A stretch of 64,000 bases of DNA from Pseudomonas nabeulensis. GTDB lineage: Bacteria > Pseudomonadota > Gammaproteobacteria > Pseudomonadales > Pseudomonadaceae. The stretch's first letter is position 1. The number at the start of each line of letters is the position of its first letter. Shown here piece after piece: positions 45,430-54,311 of this stretch. The stretch covers positions 26,319-90,318 of the forward strand of contig NZ_QUZT01000021.1 in NCBI RefSeq assembly GCF_004682045.1, written 5' to 3'. The position numbers and the translations under genes were made by a program. Below the pieces are notes generated by a model. That model was given only the letters and a program-made list of their open reading frames with translations, ran no database searches and was not told the DNA's origin.

Positions 45430-46395
45430 ATGAAGTACGCCTATGAAGACCTAAGTGATGCACAGTTCGAGAGCCTTATCGTGTTCTTGTGCCAACGGCT
45501 GCTTGGCATTTCCGTTCAGGGCTTTGCTAAAGGTCCGGACGGAGGGCGTGATGCGAAATTTGTCGGTACCGCCGAGTTGCACCCTAGCAAGGCTGCACCC
45601 TGGATAGGTACGACCATCATTCAAGCCAAGCATACCAATGGGTACAATCGGAATTTTTCCGAGCCTGATTTTTACAGTGCTAAAGCTGCCAATACCGTAC
45701 TGAATAAAGAGCTTCCCCGGATTCAGAATCTGCGGGCTAAAAAACAGCTAGATCACTACATGCTGTTTGCTAATCGACGTCTTGCCGGTAATGCCGAAAG
45801 TGAGATCCGCAAGCATATCTCGATTCAGTGCGGTTTGCCGGAGTCATCTATTTATTTGTGCGGTTTGGAGCAGCTGGAAGTATTTCTTAAGGTATTTCCG
45901 GAAGTCGCGGCCTTGGCAGACCTCGACCCAATCGATTGCCCATTAATTGTCAGTCCGGATGATCTGGCTGAAGTTGTTCAAGCACTCGCAAGCCATAAGG
46001 ATGCGGTAGGTGCCTTGTTGGATGACCCTCCTACTGCGCGAGTCTCCTATGAAACAAAGAATGCGCTGAACAATATGAGTGCGGAGTATGCCAAGGCACA
46101 GCGCAGACGTTTCCTAAAAGAAACTGCCCAGATACGTGCGTTTTTGGCTGCGCCGGAAAACCTTGAGCTGCTTCACCTATATGAGTCTGTAGTTGACGAG
46201 TTTCAATTCAAGGTCATCGCAAAGCGTAAGGACTATCAGACCTTCGATGAGGTTATGGAGTACTTGATTGATCTTTTGTTCAGTCGCGATCCTGTTTTGC
46301 GTCAGCACGCGCATAAACGGCTTACGCGAGCTGTACTGTTCTACATGTACTGGAACTGCGACATCGGTGAGGTGGATGATGCTGAGACCGACTAA
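45430..46395 (+). CDS. ABC-three-component system effector with Mrr-like nuclease
   Basis: A 321-residue protein. Its N-terminal domain (about 1-110) looks like a PD-(D/E)XK nuclease of the Mrr type: AQFESLIVFLCQRLLG, then GPDGGRD (catalytic Asp about residue 41) and IIQAKH (Gln65-x-Lys67). The C-terminal part is helical, as in effectors that dock to the ABC component of the ABC-3C systems described by Krishnan, Iyer and Aravind. It overlaps the next small gene by 17 bases, as in a tight operon. It should cut DNA or RNA once the ATPase senses an invader; this is not shown. Confidence 0.78.
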   Translation: MKYAYEDLSDAQFESLIVFLCQRLLGISVQGFAKGPDGGRDAKFVGTAELHPSKAAPWIGTTIIQAKHTNGYNRNFSEPDFYSAKAANTVLNKELPRIQNLRAKKQLDHYMLFANRRLAGNAESEIRKHISIQCGLPESSIYLCGLEQLEVFLKVFPEVAALADLDPIDCPLIVSPDDLAEVVQALASHKDAVGALLDDPPTARVSYETKNALNNMSAEYAKAQRRRFLKETAQIRAFLAAPENLELLHLYESVVDEFQFKVIAKRKDYQTFDEVMEYLIDLLFSRDPVLRQHAHKRLTRAVLFYMYWNCDIGEVDDAETD

Positions 46396-46627
46396 ACACT
46401 CCCACCCAGATCGCACCGTGATCAATGTCTCATTGCTAATACTCGCGCGGCTGAGGTCGCGTAGAGTCGACGAGTATGATGCGTTGCGAAGATATGCGAA
46501 AAAAGCAGTCACCGGTGGTGATGTTCTGTTTTTGCCAGCATTGAATTTTCTTTATCTACTGGGGCTTGTTGACTATCGCCCTAAAACAGATGCCGTGGAA
46601 TACGTGGGTCCGAATGAAACTCTCTAA
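46379..46627 (+). CDS. ABC-three-component system middle component (type 6-like)
   Basis: An 82-residue protein starting LRPTKHSHPDRTVINVSLLIL and ending with FLPALNFLYLLGLVDY, the pattern of small winged-helix middle components (MC6-like: ...TKH..P.R...., then ALDFLY.LGAI). Its ATG (46379) lies inside the effector gene and its end overlaps the ATPase gene by 14 bases. It should link the effector to the ATPase. Confidence 0.78.
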   Translation: MLRPTKHSHPDRTVINVSLLILARLRSRRVDEYDALRRYAKKAVTGGDVLFLPALNFLYLLGLVDYRPKTDAVEYVGPNETL

Positions 46628-48407
46628 AATCTATACTAATAAACCGGAGCTGTTTGCTCCGGTGGAGTTTGTTGAAGGGCTTAATGTTGTCCTGGCCGAG
46701 ATTCGTTTGCCCGAGAATAAGGCCAAAGATACCCATAACCTTGGAAAGACTACGCTTGGGCGTCTGCTCGACTTCGGTTTTTTGTCTGGGCGCGATGCTA
46801 AGTTTTTCCTCTTCAAACATTCTGAGTTATTCAAGGATTTCGTTTTCTTCTTGGAAATCGAGTTGAATGACGCCTCCTTTATCACTGTGCGGCGTGGCGT
46901 GAAGGATGCGACGAAGATCGCTTTCAAGAAGCATGAGGCGGGTAAGCAGGATCTTTCATTGCTGCAAGCTGCTGAATGGGATCACTACGATGTCCCATTT
47001 GACCGTGCGCGGGACCTGCTGGATGGCTTGCTTGATTGGCGAGCCTTGAAACCATGGTCATACCGCAAAGGTCTGGGATACTTGTTGCGCGCCCAAGAGG
47101 ACTATCGTGAGGTTTTTCAGCTTCGCAAGTTCGCGTCCAAACATGCCGATTGGAAGCCGTTTCTCGCGCATTTGCTGGGCTTCAATGCGCAGCTGATTTC
47201 TCAGCACTACCTCAAAGAAGAAGAGTTGGCGAAAAAGCAGGAAATAGCTCAGACGATAAAAAATGAGCTTGGCGGTTCTGTTGAGGACGTCAGTAAAATT
47301 GAAGGCATTCTGCTTCTTAAGAAAAACGATGCTGATAAAAAGCAGAAGCTGCTGGATGCGTTCGATTTTCGCTCCCAAGACAAGGACCATACTAAGCTGC
47401 TAGTTGAAGGGATTGATGAAAAAATTTCTGTGCTGAACGCAGAGCGTTACTCGTTGAGTCAAAATCGAAAGAAAATTCTTTTGTCGCTGGAGGACGATCA
47501 AATTCTGTTCAATCCTGATGAGGCGCAGCAATTATTCAGCGAAGTAGGAGTGCTCTTTCAGAATCAGATCAAAAAGGATTTTGAGCAGCTGATTGCGTTC
47601 AACAAGGCCATCACAGAAGAACGCCGCGGATACTTGCAAGAAGAGCGGGTCGAGATTGAGGCAGAGTTGAAGCGTTTGAACGCGGAACTCAACACTCTCG
47701 GGAAGAAGCGTTCGGAGATGCTTTCGTTTTTGAGCGGCACCGATGTCTTCACCAAATACAAGCAGGTGGCTGATGAGATGGTGTTGCTGCGTGCGGACAT
47801 CACTTCACTTGAGCGTCAGCGTGGCTTCGTGCATCGGCTGCAGGAACTGAGGGCTGAGATCCGGACGTTGACGGAAGAGCGGAGCCATCTGCAGACGCAG
47901 ATTGAAGAAGATGTTGAGCGTCAAAACTCGACGCAGGACAGCCTGTTTTCGGTGATTCGTGTCTACTTTAATGAAATCGTTGAGGAAGTTATTGATCGCA
48001 AAGCACTGTTGAGCGTATCCCCAAACCAGCAAGGACATCTGGAATTCAAGGCTGAGATTTTGGATGAGTCAGGCAATGCTACCAGTGCTGACCAGGGGCA
48101 TACCTATCGTAAGCTGCTCTGCATTGCTTTTGACATGGCAGTGCTGCGCGCCTATATCGATGAGAAGTTCCCGCGCTTTGTTTATCACGATGGTGTATTC
48201 GAGTCGTTAGACGATCGCAAAAAAGAGAACCTGTTAACGGTTATTCATCGATACGCTGAATTGGGACTGCAGCCAGTCATTACTTTGATTGATTCGGATC
48301 TTCCTATTCGCATTGGTGAAGATCCAGTGTTCTCGGATGATGAAATTGTACTGTCCTTGAACGATGAGGGTGAACAAGGTCGCCTTTTCAAGATGCGGAC
48401 ATGGTAG
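46614..48407 (+). CDS. DUF2326 ABC-type ATPase of an ABC-three-component system
   Basis: A 597-residue SMC/Rad50-like ATPase. The N-terminal half has a diverged Walker A (HNLGKTTLGR, about residues 41-50), followed by a long coiled coil (about 210-430), and a C-terminal domain with FVYHDGVFESLDDRKKEN, where the usual Walker B DE is replaced by HD as in DUF2326 proteins. In ABC-3C systems this subunit is the presumed sensor. I chose the ATG at 46614, inside the middle-component gene. Codon use is AT-richer than in core genes. Confidence 0.82.
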   Translation: MKLSKIYTNKPELFAPVEFVEGLNVVLAEIRLPENKAKDTHNLGKTTLGRLLDFGFLSGRDAKFFLFKHSELFKDFVFFLEIELNDASFITVRRGVKDATKIAFKKHEAGKQDLSLLQAAEWDHYDVPFDRARDLLDGLLDWRALKPWSYRKGLGYLLRAQEDYREVFQLRKFASKHADWKPFLAHLLGFNAQLISQHYLKEEELAKKQEIAQTIKNELGGSVEDVSKIEGILLLKKNDADKKQKLLDAFDFRSQDKDHTKLLVEGIDEKISVLNAERYSLSQNRKKILLSLEDDQILFNPDEAQQLFSEVGVLFQNQIKKDFEQLIAFNKAITEERRGYLQEERVEIEAELKRLNAELNTLGKKRSEMLSFLSGTDVFTKYKQVADEMVLLRADITSLERQRGFVHRLQELRAEIRTLTEERSHLQTQIEEDVERQNSTQDSLFSVIRVYFNEIVEEVIDRKALLSVSPNQQGHLEFKAEILDESGNATSADQGHTYRKLLCIAFDMAVLRAYIDEKFPRFVYHDGVFESLDDRKKENLLTVIHRYAELGLQPVITLIDSDLPIRIGEDPVFSDDEIVLSLNDEGEQGRLFKMRTW

Positions 48408-48648
48408 GTGCCTATCCTACGTCGGTGGAGCGGAGAAGCGCGTATTTTAGCCTCACCCTGTTGGTGATCTGTACGGGTTGCTTTCGCTCTTGAATCGGCG
48501 ATGTCGATCACTGTTTTTGTAACTTGATATTGGTTCACTGGAAGCATTGGCGACATCGTCGTATAAAACGCCGATGGCAGATGTGCTTTTCGCCCACCTC
48601 CTGTGGCCGTCCAGCTCGCATCTGCAACCTGTTGATCGGAGGTGTGCG

Positions 48649-48983
48649 ATGCGTAAGTTGATCTTCTTCAGCTTTCTTTTCGTAGGCGCCGGGTTCGGCT
48701 TTCTCTGGGGGCCGCCTGACGATTGGCTCACGCGCTTGTTGATGATGGGCATCAGCATGATATTCGCTGGCGCGATAGGGGGGCGGCAGCGGATATCGGT
48801 CGAGGTAAGGCGGAGCCTGATGCCCATGATTGGTACGAGATCCATCGGCCAACGGGATCTGGCATTCATGCGAATGACTACGCGACCAACTATTGGCGAG
48901 ATAAGTGGCACGCTCCTTTTTCAAACCCGAAGAACTTTGAGCACGAGCCTGCAGAGCGGTCCCACATTCCACATAAGTGGTAG
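48649..48983 (+). pseudogene. Frameshifted small membrane protein of conjugative-element type
   Basis: From ATG at 48649 (ribosome site GGAGGTG) a peptide with a signal-like helix (RKLIFFSFLFVGAGFGFLWG) and PPDDW runs to about 48776. It then shifts frame at a run of six Gs (48777-48782). The other frame continues naturally as GAAADIGRGK...EPDAHDWYEIHRP... to a stop at 48983 (ending IPHKW). Restoring one G joins both into a protein of about 111 residues. Similar small genes lie next to traG in integrative conjugative elements. It could also be phase-variable or a sequencing error. Confidence 0.65.
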
Positions 48984-48988
48984 TCGCA

Positions 48989-49864
48989 TCATTTTTTAAA
49001 TAGGTCCGTCACGGCATCCTTCGCGCGCTTGAAGGTGGAGCGACCATCATTGCTGACTTGCTTTGCGGCTTGCTCCACCTGCGACCTGTTCGACGCGAGC
49101 GTTCCGTCATCGGTGTCTACCAGATCCGCGCGGCGGTCAAAGCCTGCTTGGTCGGTTTGGGTTTGATCGCGCATCTCATCAGCACGCGTTTGCACTTGTT
49201 CCCGGACGGGCGTGCTGAATGCCGGTGGTGCTTCTGGTAGCGCATTGTTCCAGCCTGCGACGGCACGTCGCTGTTGAGCAAATGTGCTGGTGGGATCGCT
49301 CTGTTGGTTCACTTGCTGCTGCATTGTGTGGTGACGATTGCTCATTTCGCCGAACGAGGTGGGCATTGCGGTGCCATCGGAGAACACTCGGTTAGGTGAC
49401 AGGGCTTGGCGTGCCAGTTCGGCGTCCATCATCACCTTGGCCGCCGCACTGTTGCCGCCATACTGTCCGGCATAGCGCATGAACATGGCCAGATTGTGCG
49501 GATCCTGCGCGACGTCAATGGCGATTGATTCGCCCTGCTCGTAGGCCGAGGACATGCGTTCGGCATAAGCTACGCGCTCGGTCAGGCTTGCTTGTGTCTG
49601 CTCTGCGCGGGAAGCGCTGGTCGCAAGCCGAGTACTCAGGTCTTGTGCCTCACTGGTACTGTTCGTTATCGCACCGCTGTAGCCCGTGCTGTTTGAAATC
49701 TGATCTGCAAATTGCTTGAAGCTGTCCACCTGTTCTTGGCTCATGCTGGCAAGCGCCTTTTCCTCCTGGTCCGCCGCTCCCACGGACTGATATTGTAACC
49801 ACCGCCAACTGTCAGGATGCCTGACAGCAACCAGAGTAGTCATAACCGTGGTGCCAAGGAGCAA
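48989..49864 (-). pseudogene. Truncated TraG-like conjugation protein (C-terminal part)
   Basis: An ORF of 291 codons whose product is Gln/Ser/Ala-rich with a coiled-coil style (QEEKALASMSQEQVDSFKQF, YAERMSSAYEQGESIAIDVAQD) and ends RAKDAVTDLFKK, as in the C-terminal region of TraG-N type proteins of integrative conjugative elements (normally about 500 residues with N-terminal membrane helices). The membrane part is missing, so it is probably a remnant. The first residues (MTTLVAVRHPDSWRWL) look unrelated and may mark the recombination junction near 49780-49830. Confidence 0.6.
49808..49826. promoter_or_regulatory. 19-bp perfect palindrome upstream of the three-nuclease operon
   Basis: CTGTCAG-GATGC-CTGACAG, seven-base arms with a 5-base centre, ends 40 bases before the ATG at 49867. 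It fits an operator for a dimeric repressor. No regulator gene is linked to it inside the island. Confidence 0.6.
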
Positions 49865-49866
49865 GT

Positions 49867-52047
49867 ATGCGAAGGATCAACCGGCCCAAGGAGTCTCCGC
49901 GGTTCTTGAGGTCCGACCACGTCAAGAGCGAGCGCAACCGGGTGCTCGCCTACCTGCGGCGCGAACCTGAGGAGCGGCGCCAGCGACGTGACCCGCTGAA
50001 TGATGACATCTTTTTTGATTCGGAATTACGAGACGAGCTTTCGTCCGTCTTCCATGAGAAGTGTGCGTTCTGCGAGACGCATATTGGTCGCGATGGAGGC
50101 GTAATCCATCTCCGGCCGCTTCGTTTTGCGGCAGAGGGTACGGGGCTCGACAAGAACTACTACCTTTGGATTGCATTTGAGTGGCGAAATTTGTTTTACG
50201 GCTGCCGTCGGTGCATCAAGTCAAAGGGCGACCGATTTCCGGTGGCGGGACAACGGGCGTCCTTTCTAGCGACATTTGACGATATCGTTGAAAGTGAAGA
50301 TGCGCTTCTTATAGACCCTACGGCAGAAGATCCTCACAAGGGTCTCCGGTTCCTATGTGACGGCAGCGTTGTTCCACTTTCACCCAAGGGCACGGAGTCA
50401 ATTGAGGTGTTCGACCTCAATAGGCACGATCTTGAGTACGAGCGTAGGTATCTTGTTGAGGGGATGTTTGCTTCGCTTAAAAATGAGGATGATGGTGCGC
50501 TGCGGCGTATGCTGAGCAGCGGTGAGGCTCATTCTGGTGCATTGCTCAACATCCTTAAACGGATCGCAGCGGCGTGGCTCGTAGCGGATCGCCCAATCAA
50601 AGGGAGTGGTGATCTCTTTGTGAGCCGGTTCTTTGAGCGATGGATGACTGCAAGTAGTGCACAGCACAGACAGTTGTCCAGTGCCGTCAGGCAAGTAGAA
50701 GGGGCGGATGCGGATGCGCGGAATCAGCCCAGTATGTTGCCAATCTTTTCAATTGTAGATACAGACAAAGAGGAGTTCTGGATCGCGGATGGAGAGATTG
50801 CGCGCATTGATATATCGAATTTCAAGGCTATCAGCCGTTTGGGTATCGAAATGCCTCCAGCTCGTTCGGCTCGGTCGGGTGCGCCAGCATTGATGATCCT
50901 TGGTGAAAATTCTACCGGTAAGTCGAGCACCCTTGCGGCCATTGCTCTAGCCCTGATTGGCCGCCGAGAAGCGGGCAAGCTCAAAAGGTTCCTACCCACG
51001 CTTGTGCATAGCACCGGGACGGATCGCTTTGACCAGTTAGACTCTCCGCCTGTTGAAGTCCGTATTGATTTCCACTTCTCTTCGGCCCATTCCTCGTTTC
51101 TATTCGACGGCTCCCAACAACTTATCGAGGGGGATGCGGAGCCGCCAATGCTCGTCCTGGGGTACGGTGCACGTCGGTTCTTCAACACTAAAAAGCGCCA
51201 ACGCCCACGTGGTGGTGCAGCGCGTGTACGGACATTGTTCGATCCCCTGGCGACGATTCCCTATCCAGCGGATTGGCTGCGTGCCCAAACTGGCTCACGT
51301 TTCGATACGGTTGCGGCGGCCTTGAGAGTTGTACTGGCACTCAACGAAGAGGACGAGCTGATTGTTGAGCCGGACTTTCTTGCTGTGCGCGCGAATGGGC
51401 GAGTGACGCCCATTGATGCGTTGAGTGAGGGCTATCGGTCCGTATTTGTCATGACCGTCGATATCATTCGTGAGCTTCTAGACCACTGGGGAAATCTCGA
51501 ACAGGCTCAGGCAGTGGTGTTGATTGATGAGCTGGAGACGCATCTGCACCCGCGCTGGAAAATGCAGGTTATGACGTCGCTGCGCCGGGTCCTGCCTCGT
51601 GTCCAGTTCATCGTGACGACACATGATCCACTTTGCCTGCGTGGGATGGATGACGGAGAAGTCATCGTGCTTCAGCGCGATGATAAAAAACACATACAGA
51701 AAGTTGAGGACTTACCCACCATCTCAGGGATGAGCGCCGAACAATTGCTGACTTCAGACTACTTTGGACTTGCCAGCACTGCGGACCCTGGGACCGAATT
51801 TGCGTTAGCGCGAATGGCTGGTGATGTCGCGCGCCGCAACACTTTTGGTGAACAAGAGGTGGCGCCGTCAGACGCGGCTATGGAGGTGGTGAGGCGGCTG
51901 GTGGTGGGGAATAGCCAGAGCGAGCAGATCGTCCAGGAGGCGATGGTTAAGTACCTGGAGGAACGAGAGCGCCGGAGTGGTTCGGCTCTTGCTACGCTGC
52001 GAGCGGACGCCGTCTCGGCAGTGATTGAAGCCCTTAAGGCGGATTAG
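49867..52047 (+). CDS. HNH-like domain fused to ABC-type ATPase (Septu-like)
   Basis: A 726-residue fusion. Residues about 50-190 look like a diverged HNH/PtuB-type nuclease: CAFC (Cys66, Cys69), IHLRP (His81, but the preceding acidic residue of EHFRPK is lost), RNLFYGCRRC (Asn108, Cys113, Cys116) and a KGDRFPV segment. Residues about 310-610 form an ABC ATPase: Walker A GENSTGKSS (346-354), signature LSEGYRS (519-525), Walker B VVLIDELETHLHP (550-562) and H-loop TTHDP. PtuA of Septu has only the ATPase part. The ATG at 49867 follows CAAGGAGCAA. An intact second HNH gene follows after 9 bases. Confidence 0.8.
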   Translation: MRRINRPKESPRFLRSDHVKSERNRVLAYLRREPEERRQRRDPLNDDIFFDSELRDELSSVFHEKCAFCETHIGRDGGVIHLRPLRFAAEGTGLDKNYYLWIAFEWRNLFYGCRRCIKSKGDRFPVAGQRASFLATFDDIVESEDALLIDPTAEDPHKGLRFLCDGSVVPLSPKGTESIEVFDLNRHDLEYERRYLVEGMFASLKNEDDGALRRMLSSGEAHSGALLNILKRIAAAWLVADRPIKGSGDLFVSRFFERWMTASSAQHRQLSSAVRQVEGADADARNQPSMLPIFSIVDTDKEEFWIADGEIARIDISNFKAISRLGIEMPPARSARSGAPALMILGENSTGKSSTLAAIALALIGRREAGKLKRFLPTLVHSTGTDRFDQLDSPPVEVRIDFHFSSAHSSFLFDGSQQLIEGDAEPPMLVLGYGARRFFNTKKRQRPRGGAARVRTLFDPLATIPYPADWLRAQTGSRFDTVAAALRVVLALNEEDELIVEPDFLAVRANGRVTPIDALSEGYRSVFVMTVDIIRELLDHWGNLEQAQAVVLIDELETHLHPRWKMQVMTSLRRVLPRVQFIVTTHDPLCLRGMDDGEVIVLQRDDKKHIQKVEDLPTISGMSAEQLLTSDYFGLASTADPGTEFALARMAGDVARRNTFGEQEVAPSDAAMEVVRRLVVGNSQSEQIVQEAMVKYLEERERRSGSALATLRADAVSAVIEALKAD

Positions 52048-52056
52048 AGATCAGAT

Positions 52057-52968
52057 ATGCGCTACGTGAATCGAAAGGACATCGCAGAGCCGGATTCGTT
52101 AAGCAAGCCCTCTGCAGCGGTGAAAGACGAAAAGGACGCGGCTGAATTGTTCTATGCGACATTTGACCCGACGCAGTCGCCGAGGCCAGCCGCCTTCACG
52201 TTCAAGGCCTATAAAAGTTACGATGTTCAGCATGCATTGCGGCAGTTGTTCCTAGCTAAATGTGCCTACTGCGAATCCCATCTTGGCGATAGCTTGGAAG
52301 TGGAACACTTCCGGCCCAAAGGTGGGGTGACGGAGGATCCTTTGCACTTCGGTTACTGGTGGCTGGCCCACAGCTGGGAGAACCTACTGCCCGCGTGCCC
52401 GGGTTGCAACAAGAACCTCTGCCATCACCTCGTTACCGAACATACGACCGAGGAAGAGTTCAAGGCAGCGCAATTGAAGAAGTCCAAGAGCAGTTATGGG
52501 AAGGCAAATCAATTTCCAGTCTCGGGCAAGCGTGCTACTGACACAACCCATAGGCTCAAGGATGAGGCTCCAGACTTGCTGGATCCGACTGTCGATGATC
52601 CTGCCTCATTTCTGGGGTGGTCCAGAGCGGGCCATTTCAGTGTGGCGATTGCGAAGTCTTCAACGGCGAATGTGGCCAACCGCGCGCTCGCGACGATCAA
52701 TGTTTTTGCGCTCAATCGTGCGAGCCTGGTCCGCACACGTACTGAGGTGTTGACCGAGCTGCGATTTCAGAGAGTGGAGATCCTCAGTGAGCTTGAGGAA
52801 GAGCTGGCTCAGGGGATCTCTGCAGCTCGTATCGCTCGCATCATGAGGAGAGTGGAGGTGATGCGACGGATGCAGCAGCCGGAGAAGCGGTATTCTATGC
52901 TGGTCCAAGAGTTCATTGACGATTTCGTGGCTGAGCTTTCGACTCATCCGGGACTGGCAGCTATCTAA
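52057..52968 (+). CDS. HNH nuclease, PtuB-like
   Basis: A 303-residue soluble protein with an intact HNH motif: KCAYCESHLGD (Cys69, Cys72), VEHFRPKGG (His84), WENLLPACPGCNKN (Asn109, Cys114, Cys117) and a downstream FPVSGKRAT segment. This arrangement is that of PtuB/TIGR02646-type nucleases, which act with an ATPase partner to cut DNA on phage attack. It is the probable active nuclease of the operon. A third, shorter gene follows 55 bases later. Confidence 0.85.
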   Translation: MRYVNRKDIAEPDSLSKPSAAVKDEKDAAELFYATFDPTQSPRPAAFTFKAYKSYDVQHALRQLFLAKCAYCESHLGDSLEVEHFRPKGGVTEDPLHFGYWWLAHSWENLLPACPGCNKNLCHHLVTEHTTEEEFKAAQLKKSKSSYGKANQFPVSGKRATDTTHRLKDEAPDLLDPTVDDPASFLGWSRAGHFSVAIAKSSTANVANRALATINVFALNRASLVRTRTEVLTELRFQRVEILSELEEELAQGISAARIARIMRRVEVMRRMQQPEKRYSMLVQEFIDDFVAELSTHPGLAAI

Positions 52969-53023
52969 GTGTGGGTAGATGGAATAGCTGCTGTTCGATT
53001 GAAGTTTGAAAGATGGGGTTCCT

Positions 53024-53476
53024 ATGGTCATCCGAGTGCCGACGCTTGACGAGTACCTGAGCCACACCGGGCTTCACTATCATCAGCTATGGAAGCAAAT
53101 TGGCCCTGACTGGTATTGCATCAGTTGCCGCAGAAGTCGTTTTCAAATTATGCGATGGAGTAAGCGTTTCCCAAGATCGCCCAATGCGTTCATGGATTGG
53201 GTGGCAATCGTTAACACGCATCATGACCATGCAGGTGATTATCCCGGGTGCGCACCGCGATTTCCCCGCACCGTACTGTGCAATCAATGTAACGCTGCGG
53301 ATGGCGCTGCAAAAAGACGCCTTCAGCTTCCACAGAACTTCTCCTACAGTCCTGAGGAGCTAGGCCGAATCATCACGGCGGTACCCCATTCGGCGCACAA
53401 GCTTGACTATGATGTCGCACTTGCTATCTATCAAGACTTGTTGGTTTCAAAGTTGTTCACGCCGTGTGCTGGTTAA
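53024..53476 (+). CDS. Small endonuclease VII-like/HNH protein
   Basis: A 150-residue protein with a zinc-finger nuclease pattern: CISC (Cys32, Cys35), NTHHDHAGDYPGC (His66-His67-Asp68-His69) and TVLCNQCNAADGAAKRRL (Cys86, Cys89, Asn90, Asp93). The order CxxC - DH - CNxCN...G is like that of recombination endonuclease VII and related HNH proteins. It lies in the same direction after the other two nucleases. I chose the ATG at 53024; a TTG at 53006 would add six residues. The family assignment is tentative. Confidence 0.68.
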   Translation: MVIRVPTLDEYLSHTGLHYHQLWKQIGPDWYCISCRRSRFQIMRWSKRFPRSPNAFMDWVAIVNTHHDHAGDYPGCAPRFPRTVLCNQCNAADGAAKRRLQLPQNFSYSPEELGRIITAVPHSAHKLDYDVALAIYQDLLVSKLFTPCAG

Positions 53477-53575
53477 TTGGGTTTGAAAGCTGCCGCTCGC
53501 CTGCGGGGCTATCTGGTTGTGCCGTAATGCTTGTTTTACATTTTGCGCCACTCGATGCTTGAGCAATGGGCTCGC

Positions 53576-54049
53576 TCAAAGGTGGCGAAGATGCGGCGGC
53601 AGTGCCCGGCTCGGTTGACCGAGTGCCTCTAAGAACAGGCGTCGGATCCGGTTTTGATTGAACTGCACGATGAGGCGATAACCCTGTACGCAATTCATGT
53701 AGTAGAGCTCACTGCGTGGGCCCGATGCTGTTTCCAGCTTGCTTAGCTGTGGCTTTCGCCCCAAGGCAGACTCGAGGGGGAGTCGCATGTTCAGTCCCTC
53801 CACCTGGCAGCGCATGGAGAAGTTACCGTAGAACCAAACTGACAATAACCGGTCATCGTCCCCTATGCGTGCCATAAAGCCATCTGAGTACCTGGCGGGT
53901 CGCCACCAACCGTCATCGTCCACACAGGGGGCTGACCACGACGCTCCCAGTGCGGCTTGCAGTCGGTCCTTGGTGTGGCCTGGACGCAGCAAGGCAAGGC
54001 TGGGGTAGTCGAGGCGGGTGTCCGAGGCTGGCATAGTGTGATGCAGCAC
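53576..54049 (-). CDS. Hypothetical protein, island-borne
   Basis: A protein of up to 157 residues on the opposite strand, between the nuclease operon and the Gabija-like pair. It has no signal peptide or membrane helix; features include RPGHTKDRLQAALG, the WFYGNFSMRCQVEG stretch and YYMNCVQGYRLIVQF. I do not recognise a family. Alternative starts (ATG at 54034) exist. It is a possible regulator, immunity factor or accessory protein. Confidence 0.6.
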   Translation of the reverse strand: MLHHTMPASDTRLDYPSLALLRPGHTKDRLQAALGASWSAPCVDDDGWWRPARYSDGFMARIGDDDRLLSVWFYGNFSMRCQVEGLNMRLPLESALGRKPQLSKLETASGPRSELYYMNCVQGYRLIVQFNQNRIRRLFLEALGQPSRALPPHLRHL

Positions 54050-54311
54050 GCAGAACTGTGTGGCGAGGCTTTCACAGCGTGTCGCGGTAACGGGAGGAGG
54101 GCAATAGGAATGGTACGAAAAGGGCGGCTTTTCCTACTTAGGCGATACGCGGACGATGAACTCGCTCACATGTTGATTTGCGTGTCCGCCTAGATGGCGC
54201 CCAAGCGTCATCGCAGAACATCTGCACGAACTGCTTATGCTTCGCAAAAGCGTGTAGGAAGCCTGTATTCTTCCGTTATTGATATCTGGCCGTATAACAG
54301 GAGCTCAGGGA

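Noticed and set aside
54110..54193. A 27-codon ORF with a good ribosome site before the GajA-like gene
   Set aside because: The peptide is short and unremarkable, and it overlaps a region that can equally be promoter DNA; support is too weak.
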